Origin: Puteibacter caeruleilacunae
GTDB lineage: Bacteria > Bacteroidota > Bacteroidia > Bacteroidales > Prolixibacteraceae
NCBI GenBank assembly: GCA_005217565.1
Contig: SJCO01000018.1
Span: 61,816-125,815, forward strand
Length of the DNA: 64,000 nt
Direction of reading: 5' to 3'
Part shown: one piece after another, positions 1-10,124 of the stretch
Layout: each line of letters begins with the position of its first letter
Numbering within the stretch: position 1 is the stretch's first letter
Made by a program: the position numbers and the translations under genes
The notes under the pieces: model-generated
Told to the model about the DNA's origin: nothing
Databases searched by the model: none
Seen by the model: only the letters and a program-made list of their open reading frames with translations

Positions 1-171
1 ATAAGTAAATTATTAGATTATCAACCTTTTAATTCTTCGAAAACCAACCATAGCAAGTCCATTGTTAACCAAACTTTAATTGACTAACCTACTATGAATA
101 TTTGTATTGGAAATAGTAATCTGTGAAGTCTGCTCCTATTGAGCACTATCTTTTGAACCAATTGTCAAAAA

Positions 172-450
172 CTAGTCAACCTCCTCGAATTCTACATAAT
201 CGCCGTTACTGTCTTTCGACGATTTCTTCTTTTTATTCTTAAATTCTACTGTTACCTCTCCCTCTTGCCTTTGATCATATTGCTGCTGACGCATCTGATC
301 CTGCATATTCTTTTGCGCCTTATTCACCATTCCCTTCAATATTAAAGGAAGAACATAGCGACTCACAATTCGGCCTATCCAAAAGATCGCAACGATAATC
401 AGTAACGTACGGAAAAAATTAACAGCATATAGTATTACTAATGAGATCAT
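172..450 (-). CDS. DUF4834 family small membrane protein
   Basis: A 92-residue protein. Residues about 5-30 form a hydrophobic segment (VILYAVNFFRTLLIIVAIFW), followed by a basic, Gln-rich helix and an acidic tail ending in EFEEVD. This layout matches the small DUF4834 proteins of Bacteroidota, whose function is unknown. It is probably a single-pass inner-membrane protein with a cytoplasmic charged tail. The start is the only in-frame ATG before the membrane segment. It lies on the same strand as, and downstream of, the DUF5723 gene, with a gap of about 120 bp, so co-transcription is possible but not shown. Confidence 0.7.
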   Translation of the reverse strand: MISLVILYAVNFFRTLLIIVAIFWIGRIVSRYVLPLILKGMVNKAQKNMQDQMRQQQYDQRQEGEVTVEFKNKKKKSSKDSNGDYVEFEEVD

Positions 451-571
451 AATTCTGCTCCATTATCTAATTCGAGGGTAAAATTAATAATAAATTTCGA
501 AGTCTCTGAATTATGACACTCGTCTGGCTAGAAAATATACTATTAAACATCCTGGGGTTCAATCACTACAA

Positions 572-2068
572 CTACTTCTGAAACACAGCATCTTGATCTT
601 TCTTATCTCCAAAACGATCAACCAACTCTCGATTGTTTCCCAAATCATTATCTGCTCTTAACCGACTATAGCGCTGTTTCTTATAATCACGATTAAACAA
701 TAGGTTTATACCAAAACGCAGACTGGCTACCTGCATATCTGATGGATAAATAATTGAAGCAACATTATCACTAGCTAAATATAATTGAACTGCTCCCATT
801 CGAAGTGACATCCCTAATCCGATATTATCAAACTGTCTCTTCATCATTGAGTAACTCACACTAACACCAAGTGATTGGCCTATTTTTTTATTGGCCGATA
901 AAGTTGCCGAAACATCAGAATACCCTTCGTACTGATAAAACCTTCCAATTAGTCCTATACTTGTCCTTCCATCCAGGAAATAACTACCAGCAAGATATAT
1001 CTTCTTAGGCAATTGTGACACATAAAAGCTTCTACTTTCATTGATCCTAAAACCACTTTGTATGGAATCAGCCAAATCTTCAAAGGCATCCCTTGCAGGT
1101 TTATAACCTGGTGCATTTTCATTAATCGATTGACTCAAATCAACACCTTCAAATCGAAACTCACCTTCTTCGGTAAGGTCATATAAATCGGCATCCCAAC
1201 GAATAAAGCCAAAATCAACCAAACTCAAGCCCAAATGTAGTTTCGATGTAGCCTTAAAGTTTACTCCTAAGTCTACTCCAAATCCTAGATTCTTATTATT
1301 GAAAAAGTAATCACCAAATTCGTCCAAACGACCATCTACATCATCAACAAATCCATTCTCATCAAATGTTATATCAACCGGAGCAGAGATCATTGCATCG
1401 CCTGTTGCGCGTAATGTAAGATGTTCTCCCTGAGCTCCCGATTCAACATCTAATTTTAGTTTATTCATTAATAAATTCGACTTTCCAAAAAGCATTTTTA
1501 ATGTTCCCCCCACGGTAAAACGCTCATCTAAATCCTTAGATACCCCCACCGCATACTCCCGGTAATGTAGGAAATTCATACCTATACTTCCCAAGTCATA
1601 GTTCTGTCCAAGATAATTGGCGTTACCATCCCTAAAAAATGTCACAAGTTTTTTGTCAAACTTAGACTGCCCCAGTTGTTTATCTCTTATATGAAAACTA
1701 AAATAGTATCTCCTACTCCAGAATCCAAAATTGAAATAATCAATCGAGACCTCCTGTAACAGAGAGTTATGATTTCTCAAAGCATCATGAAAAGTATTGA
1801 AATCTACAATCAATGAGTCTGATTGCTCTCCTGACCCATAATGAATCAAATCAGAATAAGCAAAATCGCTATTGGCATTAATATCGATACCCGACAATAG
1901 AGGAAACCCAATTACCAATCTACTGGAATCCCTATGAACAGCAGGATTTATCTCCTCCGACATCGGTTGTCCCATAAGATGATAAAGTGTTAATGCCCCT
2001 TGTCCCATTGCAAACTCAGCCACCACTAATAAGCCTGCAATTAGTAAACAATGTCTCAATTTAATCAT
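572..2068 (-). CDS. DUF5723 family outer-membrane protein
   Basis: About 498 residues when started at MIKLRHCLL, which puts a standard signal peptide (ending near AEFAMGQ) at the N-terminus. The longer reading frame adds 17 residues that overlap the end of the upstream lipoprotein gene. The mature part has alternating beta-strand segments (for example GFWSRRYYFSFHIRD and the closing LRFGINLLFNR), as expected for a beta-barrel of the DUF5723 family. The start is 13 bp after the stop of the upstream lipoprotein gene, so the two are probably one operon. Role unknown; the family is often associated with outer-membrane assembly or gliding-type surface systems, but nothing here demonstrates that. 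Confidence 0.75.
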   Translation of the reverse strand: MIKLRHCLLIAGLLVVAEFAMGQGALTLYHLMGQPMSEEINPAVHRDSSRLVIGFPLLSGIDINANSDFAYSDLIHYGSGEQSDSLIVDFNTFHDALRNHNSLLQEVSIDYFNFGFWSRRYYFSFHIRDKQLGQSKFDKKLVTFFRDGNANYLGQNYDLGSIGMNFLHYREYAVGVSKDLDERFTVGGTLKMLFGKSNLLMNKLKLDVESGAQGEHLTLRATGDAMISAPVDITFDENGFVDDVDGRLDEFGDYFFNNKNLGFGVDLGVNFKATSKLHLGLSLVDFGFIRWDADLYDLTEEGEFRFEGVDLSQSINENAPGYKPARDAFEDLADSIQSGFRINESRSFYVSQLPKKIYLAGSYFLDGRTSIGLIGRFYQYEGYSDVSATLSANKKIGQSLGVSVSYSMMKRQFDNIGLGMSLRMGAVQLYLASDNVASIIYPSDMQVASLRFGINLLFNRDYKKQRYSRLRADNDLGNNRELVDRFGDKKDQDAVFQK

Positions 2069-2081
2069 ACTCCTGGCTGCA

Positions 2082-4145
2082 TTAATTTGTAAAGTCAAGA
2101 GATGCCTCAACAACAACATTTAGTTTTAAGAGATAATCGGCCAATAGCCTCACTGGAATATCACCCCCTTTGGCTGATTTAATTCGTACAACTAAACCTA
2201 TTGCTTCTGAATTTTTCAATTTTATTAATTGATCATCTGTTAACTCAATTCTAATACTTCCGACTGTTGAACCTGCAGCATTACCTTGTTTATCAACTGT
2301 CGCAGCAGGCAACACATCCGGACTAATTTCTTCTAAAACAACATCCTCTTCTCCTAAAAGACCAATCTTCACCTCCACATCCATTGGAATCTCGTTTTCA
2401 TAATTAATCACCAACTCTGCTTTAGTTACTTTCTCAAATTCACTTCCTGTAAGACCAATGCGTTCGTCAACACCCAAATTATTTGTCTGAATAACCAATG
2501 GCATATCTATCTCAAAATCGACCAGAATAGCGGACTCGTGGCTCATAAAGTTATTCATGTCGTCATTATCTTCGGGATTTATCTCAAGAATACCATCATA
2601 CTCAACCTTACCTGACGGCGGCAAGGATACTATCCTTACAATGTCAGAATTTGAATTATCATATACCACCTCACCAATTAACGGACTCTCTCTAAGATCA
2701 ACAGGATAAGGAACCATTTGTGGCTGCGCATTCAACTTTTGAACCTCTCCCTCTTTATTGGAAGCCTCGAGATTCAATTTCAGTAATCCTGGCACACCCG
2801 CCGAGCTTTTAATCTTAAAACGAAGTTCTGGATTCTGTATCTTAAAATCCCCTTTGATATCATCCCAGAAATCCATATCAATATCTATCTCATCCCTTTT
2901 TATCTTAATTTGTTGCTTTCCAAAATTTCCTTGTGCATACTCTATCTTAGGTTCATTCAATAATAGACTCAATCTTACCTTCTCCGACGAATCGAATATA
3001 AATTTGTTAGATCCATCGGCTATTGTTACTTCATATGAAATGGGCAATTTATTGTATGGTTTATTTGCCACGGTTCCTAAGTCAATATCAACATCACTAA
3101 TATCCCAGGTTCCTTCAGCTTTAGCTTTTGATCCTACAAAAACATCTTTATAGAACACTTTATCACCAACCTTAGCTGATGGTAAAATAAATCGGACAAT
3201 CACATCATTCTTAAATTCAGAATAAACACTATAATCCATAGTCCCACTCTTCAATTTCAATCGCTGCAGTTTAATCTGGTCATCAAGTTTTACCGTTGCG
3301 TTTTTTGATTTCTTTAACTTAGAATCTTCAGTTACATTTAAAATACCTGCAGTTATTCTCCCTCCAGAGATCGTCACCCCTAATTTCACAGCAGTATTGC
3401 CATCAACTGCCACAGCCTTTTTTGAACCTGGTGTGCTAAATTTAACCAAACGAAATTTTAACGTACTATTCACTGTTCTTCCCGACAGATCATACTCCTT
3501 AGTTATCGTCTGCTGTGGTTCAATCATTCCGAAATCAAGCTGCTCACGATCCTCTCCATCAAAGATTAGATCGAATAAGGGCTGCATCGCAACGGGTGTA
3601 TTATTTGTAATATCAATCTTCAATATCCCTTTTGCAAACGTTGCTTTTTCCAGTAAATCTGCAATTGAAAGATCATATTCTCCCAGGTTACCACTTGTAG
3701 CATAGTCAGGTAAAGTTACGGTTGTTTTATGATCCAGATCCAATGTACTGTACACTCCTCCTATATTTTTCAAAAACTCAGTAAGAGCAATAATATCAGC
3801 TTTGTGAATATCAGGAATCTTAAGTACATCAAAATCGAGCGATTCATTCATTAGTTCCTGTCCATCTTGAACTTCAAACAAATCATTCACCACAATATTA
3901 ACTAACGAGTCTTCACGATATATTACACGAATCAGGTTTTCTTCATCAACCCTAAAGATGGTACTATCCTGATTGACAAGATCAAACAATCGCCAATCGG
4001 ACTTCATTACGGGAACCATTACATCTGGCTGCCAGTTAACCTTATCCGACAGTTTATCCAGGTCAAACTCATCCGTATTACATGAGTTTAGACATAGCAA
4101 GGCCACGAAACAAAATATTATGTTTCTTAAGTTCACCCAACTCAT
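2082..4145 (-). CDS. Large hypothetical lipoprotein, partner of the DUF5723 gene
   Basis: 687 residues with a lipoprotein signal peptide: hydrophobic IIFCFVALLCL followed by lipobox LNSC. The mature N-terminus is acidic (CNTDEFDLDKL), compatible with surface export in Bacteroidota. The rest is long and beta-rich, with many short Lys/Asp/Leu strands and no recognisable catalytic motif; it may be several immunoglobulin-like or DUF-type modules. It sits directly upstream of the DUF5723 barrel gene with about 13 bp between them. That suggests the two products act together at the outer membrane, which is an inference from operon structure. Function not recognised. Confidence 0.65.
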   Translation of the reverse strand: MSWVNLRNIIFCFVALLCLNSCNTDEFDLDKLSDKVNWQPDVMVPVMKSDWRLFDLVNQDSTIFRVDEENLIRVIYREDSLVNIVVNDLFEVQDGQELMNESLDFDVLKIPDIHKADIIALTEFLKNIGGVYSTLDLDHKTTVTLPDYATSGNLGEYDLSIADLLEKATFAKGILKIDITNNTPVAMQPLFDLIFDGEDREQLDFGMIEPQQTITKEYDLSGRTVNSTLKFRLVKFSTPGSKKAVAVDGNTAVKLGVTISGGRITAGILNVTEDSKLKKSKNATVKLDDQIKLQRLKLKSGTMDYSVYSEFKNDVIVRFILPSAKVGDKVFYKDVFVGSKAKAEGTWDISDVDIDLGTVANKPYNKLPISYEVTIADGSNKFIFDSSEKVRLSLLLNEPKIEYAQGNFGKQQIKIKRDEIDIDMDFWDDIKGDFKIQNPELRFKIKSSAGVPGLLKLNLEASNKEGEVQKLNAQPQMVPYPVDLRESPLIGEVVYDNSNSDIVRIVSLPPSGKVEYDGILEINPEDNDDMNNFMSHESAILVDFEIDMPLVIQTNNLGVDERIGLTGSEFEKVTKAELVINYENEIPMDVEVKIGLLGEEDVVLEEISPDVLPAATVDKQGNAAGSTVGSIRIELTDDQLIKLKNSEAIGLVVRIKSAKGGDIPVRLLADYLLKLNVVVEASLDFTN

Positions 4146-4294
4146 AACCTTCTTATTAACCCCAAAATGCGCACGCCCAACAAAGTTGATCTATGGAAAA
4201 CGCACACCCAGAAATGTTACTTTTTTTAAATCACTGTTACTTGTGCTTTTCTTATACGGAAGAGTTGCATGAATGTTATAGTCTGATAAATCTG

Positions 4295-7069
4295 TTATTC
4301 AACCAGGTAATTTAACAGGTAACCATCCTCATTTCCAACAATCAGATTAAAGTGACTATTCCCTGCGCTCAAGAAACCAATGCTAAACGATGAACTACCA
4401 TTTAAAGGAAAGCCATTATATAATGATCCATCATTATTGATTAAATAAATTTTATTCTCTTTTGCACTGCATATTCCAATCTTCTTTTTACCACCTGAGA
4501 ATGTATAACAGTTAATTGGTGATATAATTGCTTGGTCAAATTCGTAATCAAACAACTTCTTTCCCGACTGAGTATAACAGTTTAATTCATCTTCATCCAG
4601 GAATATGAAGTCCTTCTTTCCATCTCCATTCACATCTTCGAAGCTGAAACTATGATCCTTTTCACAATCTATTACCTCATCAGTTTTGGACTTTCCATCA
4701 AAGTATTGTGAATGTACCTTTCCATCAACATCAGTAGTAACCAGTCGCGTATCAGCTAAACTTTTACCTTTATCTAAGATCAACTCATTTTGTGGACAAT
4801 GATCAAATACATCACTTGTTTTCACTCTCACACTACCCCGTCGATCCAATAAATAAGTTTTTCTGGTATCGGCAGCAACTATAAAATCTTTCCCACTGAT
4901 CCTATGAAATTGTACTGGTTGAGCCACTTGATGTTCTGTTTTAAATTTCTTCCATCCACTAACAAGATTTCCATCTTTCTGATAGGCATATATCTTCTGA
5001 TCCTCTCCTGCGATAAAAAAGCGATAGTTTCTATTTTTATCGTAATCAAACACCGCTACCGGATTGGTTGCTTTCGAACGCAAACGAATTGGATACTTAG
5101 CTACATTATTACCATTTCTGTCGATAAGATACAGCTTGGATTTAGTATTAAAAAGATACTGCAATTTTCCATTTCGGTAGTAATCGATCTGATGTACTGA
5201 TCCCATAATAGGTTCCGACAATGTCTTTTTCCAGACCTTGCGACCATCCTTGCTCAGCAGATATAGATTATGCTTTTGATCCTGAATCATACATTCCTTA
5301 TTCTTACGGTCACGATGATTCATCACAAATACCGGCTTAAAGTTACTAACAGTATCCAATCGGTGGCGCCATACTGTTTGTGGCTCATTCTTCTTTTCCT
5401 CATCGTAGTTAAGATAAGCATAGTTGAAAACCATACGATCTTCACAACCAAAACGTAGCCCCAGAGCTCCAAAGTTCCTCAATATCTCTTCATTCTTCAC
5501 CAATAGGTCAAACACCTCAGGCGCAAGCATTCTCTTCAACAACGATATACTGCGATTGATGTTTACAAACAAAGAAAAACTTCCACGCTGAGTAAGATTA
5601 TCTGCAAACTTATTAAAAGTGATGTCACGTCTTAGTGTCTCATTCAGCACATTCGAATGATGAAATTTACACAGGTCCTTGAAACTACTACCAAAGATCA
5701 TGTAGTTCTCCACAAACGTAAAATACCGTGCTTTAACCGGAGAAAAGAAATCACCTAATAAGTACCTAGGAAAATCTTCAAATGGGAATTTATAAATATC
5801 AAATGAGGTCTCCTTATCCAGATTATACTTCATTACCTTAGCATACTCAGGTTTCTTCTGACGCGAAGCATATCGATTCAAGAATTCTTCAAACTTCTCC
5901 TTTGCCTGACTACGACTCTTCATCTCAATGACAAAATATCCGAATCGCTCGGGCATCTCCTCCTCAAGATCGGTAAATGCCATCGCAACATCATTCTCTA
6001 TATTCTCCTTTAAGAATGATAATAGATCCAGATTTGTTGAACGTTTCATTCTTTCAAATCCTTCTAGCCTTTTAAAATAAGAAGACTTCCCCTTTGTGAA
6101 TCTATCAAAATCTTCAGAAAATACTTCAAAATCGCTCAGCGATAAACCAGCATACCATGCAGTATGTGCAGGAAGAATATCTTCAACATCTGATGTTATT
6201 GGTTTCTGATTACCAAAAATACTCAACATGTTTTTAACAGAATCTCCGGCCAATGAGAAACCATTCATCGAGAAACTCTTATCCTTAATAACCAGATCCA
6301 AGCCAGACCACTCACCATAATCAGTGAAGCTTGCAATCCCTTTTTTATATTCATGATTCATAAAGTACGACTGCAACCTGGCAAATGCTCCATGATTTAA
6401 AAACATACTAACAGCACAACCATCTCCGGCAATACGATAGAGTTTGTTGAAATATTTATCTTTCTGCAATGTTCCCTCTCCAAGTTGACGAATAGCATCT
6501 TCAACAAGTGTTGCATCCTCACTAACAATCATTACTCCCCTGGAAAGAGCAAAAGAAAATTCATCTTTTCCTTTCTTACCATTTACATCAAAAATGGTGT
6601 TGTGCTCATACGCTCTTTGTGATATTTTGAATCCATGGGCTCCTGCATACTGCGAGAGCTCGTTTTTCAAAACGCTTAACTCCTCATCATTATCAAGAGC
6701 CATCAAATAAAGATTTTGATAACTATTCTTGCCCGAAAAATTGACAGCTATAGTAATCTTTTTGTCGTATAATATCGACTGCAATTGCTTGTTCGCAGCC
6801 ATCTTGGCGTCTAGCTCCTCAAATAACTTGTAGATTGGAGTAAACAAAGGCATTGTTTCAAGGCCCTTACTCAAGTTGCCTTTATGTAGACTGTTGGATA
6901 GATCTTTAAGATCATCGATAATAAAAACAAGCGGTGTATTATGAGGAATAGCATTTGCTGCAGGAATGCCTTCATATACTTTATCCTGAGAAAAATGGTT
7001 ATAAGCAAAATAACCTCCGGCAGTAATCAATAATACCACCAATATTCCAAAAATCCAGAGTCGTTTCAT
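4295..7069 (-). CDS. DUF3352-like membrane-anchored protein with C-terminal propeller-like repeats
   Basis: 924 residues. Residues 5-25 are one hydrophobic anchor (WIFGILVVLLITAGGYFAY). Residues about 30-550 resemble the DUF3352 type of extracytoplasmic protein (IPHNTPLVFIID near the start, repeated FxFVxNYMIFGSS-like strands). From about residue 590 to the end there are repeated strands with Asp-rich turns (DYDKNRNYRFFIAG, EDVNGDGKKDFIFLDEDE, IVGNEDGYLLNYLVE), which look like a PQQ/VCBS-type beta-propeller with possible calcium loops. A promoter fits at 7093-7123. It appears to be a single-gene unit. Function unknown; a periplasmic scaffold or sensor role is only a guess. Confidence 0.6.
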   Translation of the reverse strand: MKRLWIFGILVVLLITAGGYFAYNHFSQDKVYEGIPAANAIPHNTPLVFIIDDLKDLSNSLHKGNLSKGLETMPLFTPIYKLFEELDAKMAANKQLQSILYDKKITIAVNFSGKNSYQNLYLMALDNDEELSVLKNELSQYAGAHGFKISQRAYEHNTIFDVNGKKGKDEFSFALSRGVMIVSEDATLVEDAIRQLGEGTLQKDKYFNKLYRIAGDGCAVSMFLNHGAFARLQSYFMNHEYKKGIASFTDYGEWSGLDLVIKDKSFSMNGFSLAGDSVKNMLSIFGNQKPITSDVEDILPAHTAWYAGLSLSDFEVFSEDFDRFTKGKSSYFKRLEGFERMKRSTNLDLLSFLKENIENDVAMAFTDLEEEMPERFGYFVIEMKSRSQAKEKFEEFLNRYASRQKKPEYAKVMKYNLDKETSFDIYKFPFEDFPRYLLGDFFSPVKARYFTFVENYMIFGSSFKDLCKFHHSNVLNETLRRDITFNKFADNLTQRGSFSLFVNINRSISLLKRMLAPEVFDLLVKNEEILRNFGALGLRFGCEDRMVFNYAYLNYDEEKKNEPQTVWRHRLDTVSNFKPVFVMNHRDRKNKECMIQDQKHNLYLLSKDGRKVWKKTLSEPIMGSVHQIDYYRNGKLQYLFNTKSKLYLIDRNGNNVAKYPIRLRSKATNPVAVFDYDKNRNYRFFIAGEDQKIYAYQKDGNLVSGWKKFKTEHQVAQPVQFHRISGKDFIVAADTRKTYLLDRRGSVRVKTSDVFDHCPQNELILDKGKSLADTRLVTTDVDGKVHSQYFDGKSKTDEVIDCEKDHSFSFEDVNGDGKKDFIFLDEDELNCYTQSGKKLFDYEFDQAIISPINCYTFSGGKKKIGICSAKENKIYLINNDGSLYNGFPLNGSSSFSIGFLSAGNSHFNLIVGNEDGYLLNYLVE

Positions 7070-7092
7070 AGTAGTTGTCCTTTTTCGTCATT

Positions 7093-7123
7093 CAAAAATA
7101 ATTACAAAAAAGGCAGATCACAA
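7093..7123 (-). promoter_or_regulatory. Predicted Bacteroidota promoter for the DUF3352-like gene
   Basis: On the minus strand TTG (7123-7121) is followed after 20 nt by TATTTTTG (7100-7093). This fits the Bacteroidota primary-sigma consensus TTTG/TTG, N19-21, TAnnTTTG. The element lies 24 bp upstream of the gene start at 7069. Confidence 0.5.
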
Positions 7124-7140
7124 CTCCAAGAACAAAGAAA

Positions 7141-7172
7141 TTATGGCGATGCGAATAAAAGCATCGCCATAA
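7141..7172 (-). terminator. Stem-loop terminator after the U32 gene
   Basis: A perfect 12-bp inverted repeat (TTATGGCGATGC and its complement) around an 8-nt loop, starting 6 bp beyond the stop of the U32 gene. The T-run after it on the minus strand is weak (AATTTCTTTG). Confidence 0.6.
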
Positions 7173-7177
7173 ATGTA

Positions 7178-8434
7178 TTATCGTTGCTTCACTTCTGATT
7201 CATGAACAATCTTATACAGCTTGTCTGCACGACGCACTTTCTCTTCGATTAATACCGAACAACGGACACCTTTTTTGGCTTCATCAACAGGTTTTAAGTC
7301 GACTCTAATCTCCTCAACCTTGGTTCGAATAACTCCAGTTGTTGGTCCTGTAATCAAGATTTCATCACCTACCTGCAGTGATTTAGCCTCAATCTTAAAT
7401 TCGGCAACCTTGAGCTTACTAAAGTAGTTGGTACCTTTTCCAATATAAACCTTCCTTTCAGTAGCTCTATTTCCATAGTTTTTACTCCACTCACCCAAGC
7501 GTTGTCCTAAATAGTAACCATTCCAGAAACCACGATTGAAAACAGTTGTCAAGCGAGCATCCCATTCAGCAATACGCTCATCGGTAAAATCTTTTTCAAA
7601 GTAAGCATCAACAGCCTCTTTGTAACATTCAACAACGGTCTTTACATATTCCGGAGACCGGGCTCGTCCCTCAATTTTGAGAACACTAACCCCTGCATCT
7701 AATACCTTATTTAGGAAATGAATGGTCTTCAAATCTTTGGGTGACATGATATATTCATTGTCAATCTCCAACTGAGCTTCAGTCTCATTGTCGGTAACAG
7801 TATATCCTCTGCGACAAGTCTGGAAACAGCTCCCTCTGTTTGCTGATGAATTCATCTCATGCAGACTAAGGTAGCACTTTCCTGAAACAGCCATACACAA
7901 TGCACCATGTACAAACATCTCAATTTGTATCAGTTCTCCTTTTGGTCCTCGGATGTCCTGCTCTTTAATTTGTCTTGAAATTTCCCAGACTCTACCAAGA
8001 TTCATTTCTCGAGCTAATACAACCACATCAGCAAATTGAGCATAAAACTTAACCGCTTCAATATTGGTAATATTTACCTGAGTAGAAATGTGCACCTCAA
8101 CTCCTATTGATCTGGCATATTGAATTGCTGCAATATCTGAAGCAATAATCGCTGAAACCTGAGCCTCTTTAGCCGCATCAATAATCTCATGAAGTTTATC
8201 TAGCTCATTATCAAAGACAATAATATTTACTGTCAGATAAGATTTTACTCTATGTTCGCGGGCGATACGTGCAATATTCTTCAAGTCCACCAATGTAAAA
8301 TTGTTGGCCGAACGAGCACGCATATTCAACTGTTCAACACCGAAATAAACCGATCCTGCACCAGCTTGAATGGCTGCCATTAATGATTCATAAGAACCTA
8401 CCGGCGCCATTATTTCAACCTTTCGTCTATCCAT
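7178..8434 (-). CDS. U32 family peptidase-like tRNA hydroxylation protein (TrhP/RlhA type)
   Basis: 418 residues. The N-terminal barrel starts MDRRKVEIMAPVGSYESLMAA, and the U32 signature is present near residues 173-192 (EMFVHGALCMAVSGKCYLSL), followed by further Cys residues (SCFQTCRRGYTV) that could bind an iron-sulfur cluster. A C-terminal U32_C-like beta domain follows after about residue 335. The length fits TrhP (YegQ), which with prephenate makes 5-hydroxyuridine at tRNA position 34, better than the longer RlhA. It is 35 bp downstream of the Dus gene on the same strand, so two tRNA-modification functions seem to be co-transcribed. The exact substrate is inferred. Confidence 0.8.
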   Translation of the reverse strand: MDRRKVEIMAPVGSYESLMAAIQAGAGSVYFGVEQLNMRARSANNFTLVDLKNIARIAREHRVKSYLTVNIIVFDNELDKLHEIIDAAKEAQVSAIIASDIAAIQYARSIGVEVHISTQVNITNIEAVKFYAQFADVVVLAREMNLGRVWEISRQIKEQDIRGPKGELIQIEMFVHGALCMAVSGKCYLSLHEMNSSANRGSCFQTCRRGYTVTDNETEAQLEIDNEYIMSPKDLKTIHFLNKVLDAGVSVLKIEGRARSPEYVKTVVECYKEAVDAYFEKDFTDERIAEWDARLTTVFNRGFWNGYYLGQRLGEWSKNYGNRATERKVYIGKGTNYFSKLKVAEFKIEAKSLQVGDEILITGPTTGVIRTKVEEIRVDLKPVDEAKKGVRCSVLIEEKVRRADKLYKIVHESEVKQR

Positions 8435-8469
8435 TATTTATATATCTTGGGTTGTTACCAACCTCGCTT

Positions 8470-9483
8470 TTACTTCAAACTCACCCCTGTATAATCAACT
8501 CTGTGATCAGCATACTTCTCTGCAATACGATCCAAAATCGCCATTACATGATCTGTTTCAATCGCTTGCAAAAGTTCAATCCTTAACTCCCTAAAACCAC
8601 GTAAATTTGGAAAATACTTTGCAAAGTGTCTACGCATTTCCAGAATTGCTCTGCGGTCGTCATCCTTCCAATTGATTGATTGGGTCAACTGTTCTTTTAC
8701 GTTTTCTACAATATCAGGTACCAATGGAGCCTCCAAGAGGATACCATTTTCGAGATATTCACGCACCTCTTTAAAGATCCATGGACGACCAATGGCTCCA
8801 CGACCAATCATCAATGCATCAACACCTGTTTGATCATAAAATGCTTTTGCCTTTTCCGGACCATTAATATCGCCATTTCCAATAATTGGAATTGTCATTC
8901 TCGGATTACGTTTAATCTCGCCTATTAACGTCCAATCGGCCTCTCCTGTATACAACTGCTTACGAGTACGACCGTGCACTGCCAAAGCCTGAATACCTAC
9001 ATCCTGCAAGCGCTCCGCAACTTCAACAATTGGTTTATCATCAGCATCCCACCCCAGACGGGTTTTTGCTGTTACAGGAATATCAACAGCCTTAACAACC
9101 TCTCCAGCCATCTCAACCATTTTAGGAATATCACGCAGCAATCCTGCTCCAGCTCCTTTCATGGCAATCTTCTTCATCGGACAACCGAAGTTTATATCAA
9201 TAAAATCAGGCTTCACCTCTGCAGCTACTTTCGCAGCTTCACGCATTGAGTCAATATTTGATCCATAGATCTGAACCGCAACTGGTCGATCAAAATCAAA
9301 TAATGTCATCTTACGCTTTGTCTTCTCTATATTTCGGATTAGTGCTTCCGATGAAACGAACTCGGTATACATCACATCGGCACCGTATTTTTTACACATA
9401 TACCGAAATGATTTATACGTCACATCCTCCATCGGAGCTAAAAACAATGGAAGCTTTCCCAACTCTAAATTCCCAATCTTCAT
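8470..9483 (-). CDS. tRNA-dihydrouridine synthase (Dus family, DusB-like)
   Basis: About 337 residues from the start MKIGNLELGKLPLFLAP; the frame extends 14 residues further upstream but into the promoter. FMN-binding barrel with the N-terminal APMEDVTYKSFR motif, catalytic Cys in INFGCPMKKIAMKGAG (proton donor), TAKTRLGWD, and the phosphate-binding ALMIGRGAIGRPWIF near residue 230. It reduces uridine to dihydrouridine in tRNA loops using NADPH. It is the first gene of a two-gene unit with the U32 gene; a consensus promoter lies at 9511-9543. Confidence 0.92.
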   Translation of the reverse strand: MKIGNLELGKLPLFLAPMEDVTYKSFRYMCKKYGADVMYTEFVSSEALIRNIEKTKRKMTLFDFDRPVAVQIYGSNIDSMREAAKVAAEVKPDFIDINFGCPMKKIAMKGAGAGLLRDIPKMVEMAGEVVKAVDIPVTAKTRLGWDADDKPIVEVAERLQDVGIQALAVHGRTRKQLYTGEADWTLIGEIKRNPRMTIPIIGNGDINGPEKAKAFYDQTGVDALMIGRGAIGRPWIFKEVREYLENGILLEAPLVPDIVENVKEQLTQSINWKDDDRRAILEMRRHFAKYFPNLRGFRELRIELLQAIETDHVMAILDRIAEKYADHRVDYTGVSLK

Positions 9484-9510
9484 CAACTTACAGTTTTCGA
9501 TTTTGTGAGG

Positions 9511-9543
9511 CAAAGATACAAACAAAGCTAAATATCATACAAA
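9511..9543 (-). promoter_or_regulatory. Predicted promoter for dus-U32 operon
   Basis: Minus strand TTTG (9543-9540), 21-nt spacer, TATCTTTG (9518-9511), matching the Bacteroidota consensus and lying 27 bp before the dus start. Its presence argues for the internal ATG at 9483 as the true start. A plus-strand TAAATTTG (9550-9557) next to it may be the -7 box of the divergent sigma-factor gene, but no good -33 box goes with it. Confidence 0.55.
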
Positions 9544-9605
9544 TCTGCTTAAATTTGAATTTTTCCTGTTACATTTCCATACGCTAGTCGTTATTGAAAT
9601 TGAGT

Positions 9606-10124
9606 ATGACGCAGAAAGAATTTAACATACAGGTTGTAGCACTATCATCAAGAATGTTTCCAATGGCACTCCGACTTCTAAATAATAACGAGGATGCCAG
9701 GGATGCAGTTCAGGATGTATTGGTAAAACTCTGGAATCAACGCAGAAAACTCAAAAAACATGACAATATCAATGGGTACGTTTTTCTAACACTTCGAAAC
9801 CACTGTCTGGATATGCTTAAGAAGTTGAGACCATTGAATCTGGATCATACATCCATTCCAGACTCCGGACACAACAACAGTAGTTCATCGAAAGCTGAAA
9901 ACGGAGAAGCACTATCCATTGTCATGGCAATAGCACGTAAGTTACCTGAAGTTCAACGGGAAGTCTTTATGCTCAAAGATATGGACGGACTAGAATACAC
10001 TGAAATTGCAGAAATTCTAGACTTAAAAGAATCCCATATTCGTGTACTATTATCGAGAGCACGCAAAGAAATCAGAGCGAAACTTCAAAAAATCTACGAT
10101 TATGAAAAAGGAACAGTTGCTTGA
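9606..10124 (+). CDS. ECF-type RNA polymerase sigma factor
   Basis: About 172 residues from ATG at 9606; an in-frame TTG 12 bp upstream is less likely. Region 2 spans residues about 10-75 (LLNNNEDARDAVQDVLVKLW, then GYVFLTLRNHCLD) and region 4 spans about 110-165 (LPEVQREVFMLKDMDGLEY, then a helix-turn-helix EIAEILDLKESHIRVLLSRA). This is the standard sigma70 r2/r4 form of an extracytoplasmic-function factor. Its end overlaps the start of the next gene by 23 bp. The downstream gene looks like a membrane anti-sigma factor, which would hold this sigma inactive until a signal arrives. Confidence 0.9.
   Translation: MTQKEFNIQVVALSSRMFPMALRLLNNNEDARDAVQDVLVKLWNQRRKLKKHDNINGYVFLTLRNHCLDMLKKLRPLNLDHTSIPDSGHNNSSSSKAENGEALSIVMAIARKLPEVQREVFMLKDMDGLEYTEIAEILDLKESHIRVLLSRARKEIRAKLQKIYDYEKGTVA

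Noticed and set aside
9594..9605. TTG start for the sigma factor, twelve bases upstream of the ATG
   Set aside because: The ATG at 9606 starts at the conserved part of the protein and needs no rare codon.
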